Source: Candidatus Bathyarchaeota archaeon
GTDB taxonomy: Archaea; Thermoproteota; Bathyarchaeia; RBG-16-48-13; GCA-020355125
NCBI GenBank assembly: GCA_026015035.1
Contig: JAOZHB010000032.1
Span: 1-34,280, forward strand
DNA length: 34,280 nucleotides
Direction: 5' to 3'
Every line of letters starts with the position of its first letter. The first letter of the stretch is position 1. The notes beneath the pieces were generated by a model. That model was not told where the DNA came from. It did no database searches and saw only the letters and a program-made list of their open reading frames with translations. The position numbers were made by a program, and so were the translations under genes. Of the stretch, positions 30,887-34,280 are shown piece by piece.

Positions 30887-31435
30887 ATGAGTATGGAACG
30901 AGTGCTGAAGGGACGTGCGTACGAGCTCAGTGAGGACGTTCGCGACAACGTAAACACGGATATCATTATCCCGCCAGAAAACCTCATGCGGTTTGACCGT
31001 GAATATTTAGGACAGCACGCAATGGATGGCTTACCGAGTTTGGAGTCGGGAGCTTTCGCCGCCCAAGTCGGTGAAGGGTTCAATATCCTCGTTGCCGGCG
31101 AAAATTTTGGCTGTGGTTCCATGCGAGCCCATGCCGTCTATGCCTTGGGTGGGGCCGGTGTAAAAGCCATCATCGCAACATCCTACGCACGGACATTCTA
31201 CCGAAATGCTGTGAATTGCGGGTATTTAGTGCCCCTCCTCGTCGAGCCTGATGCTGTCAAACTAATCCATTGGGGCGACCGACTGGAAGTCGATTTAACT
31301 AACAACGAAGTAAGGAATGTATCCAAAAATGAAGTCTATTCCACAAAACCGTTCCCGAAAGTGATTGGGGACATCATTGACGTTGGCGGCTTAGCTGAAT
31401 ACAACAAACGCAGATTACTGGCCAAGAAGGCTTAG
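30887..31435 (+). CDS. leuD: LeuD/aconitase-type dehydratase, small subunit
   Basis: A 182-residue swivel-domain subunit that completes the hydro-lyase with the gene upstream. The conserved opening NVNTDIIIPPENL and the motif NFGCGSMRAHAVYAL are present. The family normally has GCGSSREHA, so Ser and Glu are replaced by Met and Ala here, close to substrate-contacting residues. The specificity loop reads GYLVPLL, hydrophobic as in isopropylmalate-type subunits rather than the YLRT form of archaeal homoaconitase. RBS AGAAGGGA precedes the ATG. The 61-base gap to the DgoD-like gene carries a GC-alternating palindrome, yet direction and spacing fit one operon. Confidence 0.8.
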   Translation: MSMERVLKGRAYELSEDVRDNVNTDIIIPPENLMRFDREYLGQHAMDGLPSLESGAFAAQVGEGFNILVAGENFGCGSMRAHAVYALGGAGVKAIIATSYARTFYRNAVNCGYLVPLLVEPDAVKLIHWGDRLEVDLTNNEVRNVSKNEVYSTKPFPKVIGDIIDVGGLAEYNKRRLLAKKA

Positions 31436-31455
31436 GCCAACCCCTGCTCAAGTAG

Positions 31456-31465
31456 AGCGCGCGCT
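31456..31465. repeat. GC-alternating palindrome (AGCGCGCGCT)
   Basis: Sits in the 61-base gap between leuD-like and dgoD-like genes, so it may lie inside an operon transcript. Confidence 0.7.
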
Positions 31466-31496
31466 AGACGATGAACGGTAAACGAGGTAAGAATAC

Positions 31497-32618
31497 ATGA
31501 AAATTACGCGGTTGGAAACGTTTCTGGTTAAACCCCGTTGGTTGTTTTTAAAGGTTCACACAGATGAGGGTTTGATTGGATTAGGGGAACCACTTCTTGA
31601 AGGCCGTGCATTGACCTGTGCAACAGCGGTTTCCGAACTCGAACCCTATCTTATCGGCAAAGACCCAACAAGGGTCATGCACCACTGGCAGGCAATGTAT
31701 CGACATGCCTTTTACCGCGGTGGACCGATCCTGACCAGTGCCCTTTCAGGCGTGGAGCAAGCACTATGGGATCTCACTGGAAAGTCGTTAGGCGTTCCTG
31801 TCTATAAATTACTCGGCGGACCACTGCGAAGTCGGATTCGATGTTATGCGCCGGCTCGTGCCGACTCTGAAGAAAGTGCGGTGAAAAACGTTAAGGCTCT
31901 AGTGAAGGAAGGTTACACTGCTATTAAAACGGGTGTCCCTGGTAGGCAAAGGAGTCGAATTATAGAGACAAAGGATTTTGTGGATCGCGCAGTCTCAATC
32001 TATGCAGCTATGAGAGAGGCGGCTGGTCCAAAAGTTGATATTGCCATAGACTTTCATGGAGCAGTAAATCCTCAAACATCTCTACTTTTAATAAAGGCAT
32101 TGGAGCCATACCAGCCCTTTTTCATAGAGGAGCCTGTTCAGTGCCAGAACGTTGATGTTTTAGCAGAATTAGTGCGTAAGACCCACATTCCTATAGCTAC
32201 TGGTGAACGGGTCTTTACAAAATGGGGATTCCGAGAACTTTTGGAGAAGAGAGCAGCTTCTATACTGCAGCCAGATCTATCCCATGCTGGGGGAATTTTT
32301 GAGTGTCGGATTATCGCTGGTATGGCTGAGAGTTACTATGTTGGGATAGCACCCCACTGTCCCCTGGGGCCAATAGCGAGAGCTGCATGCTTACATCTTG
32401 ATGCGTCAATCCCCAACTTTGTGATTCAGGAGAGGGGATCCTTTGGTGTTGGCTATTTGAAAGAGCCGTTTCTTCACAAGAAAGGGTTCTTACCGCTTCC
32501 GAAGAACCCTGGCTTAGGCATTGAATTAGATGAAGATGCGATGGAGGATAAGATTGGACATAATTGGTTAAACAGAGAATCATATAGTGCAGATGATGAA
32601 TCAGTCATCGATTGGTAA
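31497..32618 (+). CDS. dgoD: D-galactonate dehydratase homologue (enolase superfamily)
   Basis: A 373-residue protein that follows E. coli DgoD closely along its length. DgoD converts D-galactonate to 2-keto-3-deoxygalactonate. Matching blocks are the opening TDEGLIGLGEP, YRGGPILTSALSGVEQALWD, and the catalytic set: Asp185 and His187 (IDFHG), Glu211 (FIEEPV), Glu237 (ATGERVF), Asp260 (QPDLSHAGG) and His287 (APHCPLGPIA). The ending DDESVIDW matches the family tail (D/E)-x-S-V-x-(E/D)W. SD GAGGT lies about nine bases before the ATG. Together with the UxuA-like gene downstream and the LeuCD-like pair upstream it suggests acid-sugar breakdown. Related acid-sugar substrates are possible, but this is the firmest enzymatic assignment in the region. 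Confidence 0.85.
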   Translation: MKITRLETFLVKPRWLFLKVHTDEGLIGLGEPLLEGRALTCATAVSELEPYLIGKDPTRVMHHWQAMYRHAFYRGGPILTSALSGVEQALWDLTGKSLGVPVYKLLGGPLRSRIRCYAPARADSEESAVKNVKALVKEGYTAIKTGVPGRQRSRIIETKDFVDRAVSIYAAMREAAGPKVDIAIDFHGAVNPQTSLLLIKALEPYQPFFIEEPVQCQNVDVLAELVRKTHIPIATGERVFTKWGFRELLEKRAASILQPDLSHAGGIFECRIIAGMAESYYVGIAPHCPLGPIARAACLHLDASIPNFVIQERGSFGVGYLKEPFLHKKGFLPLPKNPGLGIELDEDAMEDKIGHNWLNRESYSADDESVIDW

Positions 32619-32911
32619 TTATGCCTCCATGCGTGTAGATGAGATTAATCGCATAAGTAACTTCCAACTCCACTCAATTTTTTACTGGATACAGATTGAT
32701 CCTCCCCCGATTTTATACTAGTGTTGTCATCAAGAAACTTTCTATTGGGAATAAGTAACAGCTAGTTAGGTTAGAGTATACTAGAAGACGTTTCCACTCA
32801 TGTAGTCGGTGCAGTATGCAGCGAATTCGAAAGGCAAGTGTTATTTATCGACCCTTATTATGCCCATAATTGCTACTGCTTTGCATTCTGAAGTAAATGG
32901 AATGAATCTGG
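32619..32911. other. Spacer before the UxuA-like gene
   Basis: Nearly 300 A+T-rich bases with the partial motif CAGCTAGTTAGG near 32760. A 38-codon frame starting at 32860 overlaps the UxuA start in another frame and is probably chance. No other gene signal is seen. Confidence 0.45.
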
Positions 32912-32913
32912 CT

Positions 32914-32921
32914 GGTATAAA
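32914..32921 (+). promoter_or_regulatory. TATA box of the UxuA-like gene
   Basis: GGTATAAA lies about 46 bases before the ATG and predicts a transcript start near 32941-32945. Confidence 0.55.
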
Positions 32922-32928
32922 GAACGTT

Positions 32929-32951
32929 TATGTGTCGGGAGTCGGCACATA
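32929..32951. promoter_or_regulatory. Palindromic operator candidate over the UxuA transcript start
   Basis: TATGTGTCG, five spacer bases, then CGGCACATA: eight of nine arm positions pair. It covers the predicted start site of transcription, a typical place for a repressor. No similar site was found by eye at other promoters here. Confidence 0.5.
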
Positions 32952-32966
32952 TTTGATACGGAGAGT

Positions 32967-33986
32967 ATGGCTTTGATGAAAATCTCGATTCAATCAAGAC
33001 CTCCTACAGATAGCTACTTGAGATGGGCTTCACAGATGGGAGTAGACTGCTTAGACGCTGTGTCTTTACCGGGAGTCAATCAGGTGGGCGCTGCCGGAGG
33101 GCAAGGATGCGCTGACCTAGAAAAGCTTCTGAAATTGAGGCGTTGGATCCGATCATTCGGCCTTGACATGAATCGCGCTAGCTTACCAAACGTTAGCAAG
33201 TTTATGCTGGGTCAACCCGGCGGCGACGAGCAGGTCGAGAACGCGTGCAAAACTTTGAAGGTCTTGGGCGAGGCCCAGATCCCTATAGCTCGACCCACCT
33301 TCGCCACCAGCTCTGGGGTGTGGCCGGAGACCCATGGAGTGCCTCGGGAGTGGCCCACGACAATACCGATGCGTAGCGTGCATAGAGGGGGATACTTGAT
33401 GCGAGGATTCGACTTGGCAGCGATGAGAACTCATATGGCGGAGACGGGGGTTGATCGGACAGAAGTACTGCCTGAGGCGTGGTGGTCTCGGGTGGAGGAG
33501 TATTATGGGCGGCTCATTTCCCTCGCCGAAGAGTGTGGTGTGAAGATCGCGATGCACCCATCCGACCCGCCAATGCCCGACGCCCCTTTCAGCGGCCTGG
33601 GATACCATCACGTCCTTGATCTGCGTCCCAGCCCGAACAATGGATTACTCTACTGTGTGGGCACAAGATGTGAGGCAGGAGGCACCCGAATGGTCTTGGA
33701 TGAGATCAATCACTTCGGCAGGAAGGGCAAGATCTTTCTAGTGCACTTCAGAAACGTCAGGGGCAGCCTCGCATCAACCGGGGCCTTCGAAGAGGTTCTC
33801 CTCGACGATGGCGATATGAATATGTTCGAAATCCTCTTGGCGCTGCAGAAGATCGGATACGACGGCTGCTTAAACCCGGACCACACCCCGATATTAAAGG
33901 GGGGCACTCCTGAAAGACGGATGGCTTTGTCGTACTCGGTTGGTTACCTTAAGGCGCTCCTAGCCGCATTGGCAGCGCTTCCATAA
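32967..33986 (+). CDS. uxuA: UxuA-like mannonate dehydratase / TIM-barrel sugar-acid enzyme
   Basis: A 339-residue protein of the mannonate dehydratase (UxuA) fold. UxuA dehydrates D-mannonate to 2-keto-3-deoxygluconate with a divalent metal. Visible family features are IAMHPSDPP (His197), LLYCVGTRCEAGG (Cys230), KIFLVHFRNVRG (His260), GAFEEVLLDDGDMNMFEILLAL and GYDGCLNPDHTP (Asp305), which line the metal site. It is shorter than E. coli UxuA, a trait of many archaeal members. GGAGAG lies just before ATG 32967; the ATG three codons later has better spacing to it, so the start is uncertain by three residues. The gene is visibly richer in G+C than its neighbours. A promoter with operator-like palindrome precedes it. 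Confidence 0.85.
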   Translation: MALMKISIQSRPPTDSYLRWASQMGVDCLDAVSLPGVNQVGAAGGQGCADLEKLLKLRRWIRSFGLDMNRASLPNVSKFMLGQPGGDEQVENACKTLKVLGEAQIPIARPTFATSSGVWPETHGVPREWPTTIPMRSVHRGGYLMRGFDLAAMRTHMAETGVDRTEVLPEAWWSRVEEYYGRLISLAEECGVKIAMHPSDPPMPDAPFSGLGYHHVLDLRPSPNNGLLYCVGTRCEAGGTRMVLDEINHFGRKGKIFLVHFRNVRGSLASTGAFEEVLLDDGDMNMFEILLALQKIGYDGCLNPDHTPILKGGTPERRMALSYSVGYLKALLAALAALP

Positions 33987-34109
33987 CCACACCCCTTTCC
34001 TAAGCTTTTCGTATCCGAAGACCTGCCAAGACACTCCTCTCGCGCGCATAATCGCTAAACCGCTGATAACTGCTATGCGTGTTGCTTCGTTCTTCAAATT
34101 CAGAGTACT

Positions 34110-34117
34110 TTTTAAAG
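34110..34117 (+). promoter_or_regulatory. TATA box of the AbrB-type gene
   Basis: TTTTAAAG, about 31 bases before the ATG at 34148, predicts a very short leader. Confidence 0.45.
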
Positions 34118-34147
34118 GGTCTTCACCTTAAGATATAGTGATGTGTT

Positions 34148-34280
34148 ATGACTGTTTTAGCTGTCGCAAAGGTTAGTAAAAAGTACAGAATTACCCTGCC
34201 AATAGAGGTTAGAGACTTCCTCAACGTGTCAGAGGGCAATAACCTTCTCTTCTTCACAATAGAAGGCGCAAAAGGACGAG
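34148..34280 (+). CDS. AbrB/SpoVT-type swapped-hairpin DNA-binding protein (3' partial)
   Basis: The first 44 codons of a gene cut by the window end; it is absent from the ORF track. The text AVAKVSKKYRITLPIEVRDFLNVSEGNNLLFF is the classical AbrB/MazE/SpoVT hairpin: V-x-x-x-x-R-I-T-L-P-x-x-(V/I)-R-x-x-L-x-V-x-x-G-x-x-(L/I)-x-F. Such proteins are small dimeric regulators, or antitoxins when a PIN-type toxin follows. No gene is visible beyond the boundary, so a toxin partner cannot be judged. The ATG is preceded by a TATA-like box at a distance fitting a nearly leaderless transcript. Confidence 0.8.
   Translation, partial: MTVLAVAKVSKKYRITLPIEVRDFLNVSEGNNLLFFTIEGAKGR

Noticed and set aside
32860-32976. 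38-codon frame overlapping the UxuA start, possible leader peptide
   Set aside because: Begins upstream of the predicted transcript start and has no SD, so it would not be translated from the likely transcript.
1-34280. CRISPR array or defence island suggested by many repeats
   Set aside because: The repeats are 8-12 base palindromes at irregular spacing without spacers of constant size, and no cas or known defence gene is present.
1-34280. tRNA genes or insertion sequences in the long spacers
   Set aside because: No T-loop type GTTCRA-centred clover-leaf pattern, terminal inverted repeats or transposase motifs were found by eye.

Overview
The window reads as chromosomal DNA from an archaeon. 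Supporting signs are an archaeal-type D-aminoacyl-tRNA deacylase (DtdA), an Nre-family DNA repair protein, a tungsten-type aldehyde:ferredoxin oxidoreductase (AOR) with its ferredoxin partner, and TATA-like boxes 25-45 bases before several starts. Many leaders are short or absent, while other genes, including several TTG-started ones, have strong Shine-Dalgarno (SD) sequences. The gene mix would fit a Bathyarchaeia-like or Asgard-like lineage, but I cannot place it from the sequence alone. No rRNA, tRNA, CRISPR array or transposase was seen.

Layout. 1-3076 (+): AOR iron-sulfur subunit (5' end cut by the window), AOR catalytic subunit, a C-terminal remnant of a MoeB/ThiF-type enzyme, and a MoaD/ThiS-like sulfur carrier. 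3647-8543: two related thiamine diphosphate (TPP) enzymes on + flanking an enolase-superfamily gene on -. 8608-11813: M20 peptidase (-), DUF3795 protein, FMN split-barrel protein, a small membrane protein, and a 58-residue zinc-ribbon gene (-) that is too short for the ORF track. 12146-14357: Nre followed by an SPL-like radical SAM protein. 14385-20699: YyaL-type thioredoxin-domain protein (-), a third and more divergent TPP enzyme, a SpoIIM-like membrane protein (-) and a ZIP metal transporter. 21306-24430 (all -): an SPFH/zinc-ribbon protein, a helical protein, and an ATP-cone/coiled-coil/PH-like/zinc-ribbon protein. 24780-29181: DtdA, a BtrH-like protein (-), an MFS transporter and a GNAT acetyltransferase (-). 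29603-33986 (+): a LeuC/LeuD-type hydro-lyase, a D-galactonate dehydratase homologue and a UxuA-like mannonate dehydratase. The window ends inside an AbrB-type regulator.

How the genes fit together. Sugar-acid chemistry recurs: DgoD-like and UxuA-like dehydratases both yield 2-keto-3-deoxy acids, the other enolase-superfamily protein is probably another acid dehydratase, and the TPP enzymes could act on 2-keto acids. The AOR block is a tungsten-cofactor oxidoreductase locus with a decayed cofactor gene. The SPFH/helical/ATP-cone cluster is the best candidate for a poorly described system, possibly membrane-linked and nucleotide-sensing.

Two palindromic simple-sequence families mark the intergenic DNA: runs of AGCT/TAGC (17 copies of 8 bases or more found by eye, all outside accepted genes) and AGCGCGCGC(GC)T (five copies). 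Several genes end with a stop codon inside the first motif. These recurrent elements are the most striking feature that ordinary gene annotation does not explain.
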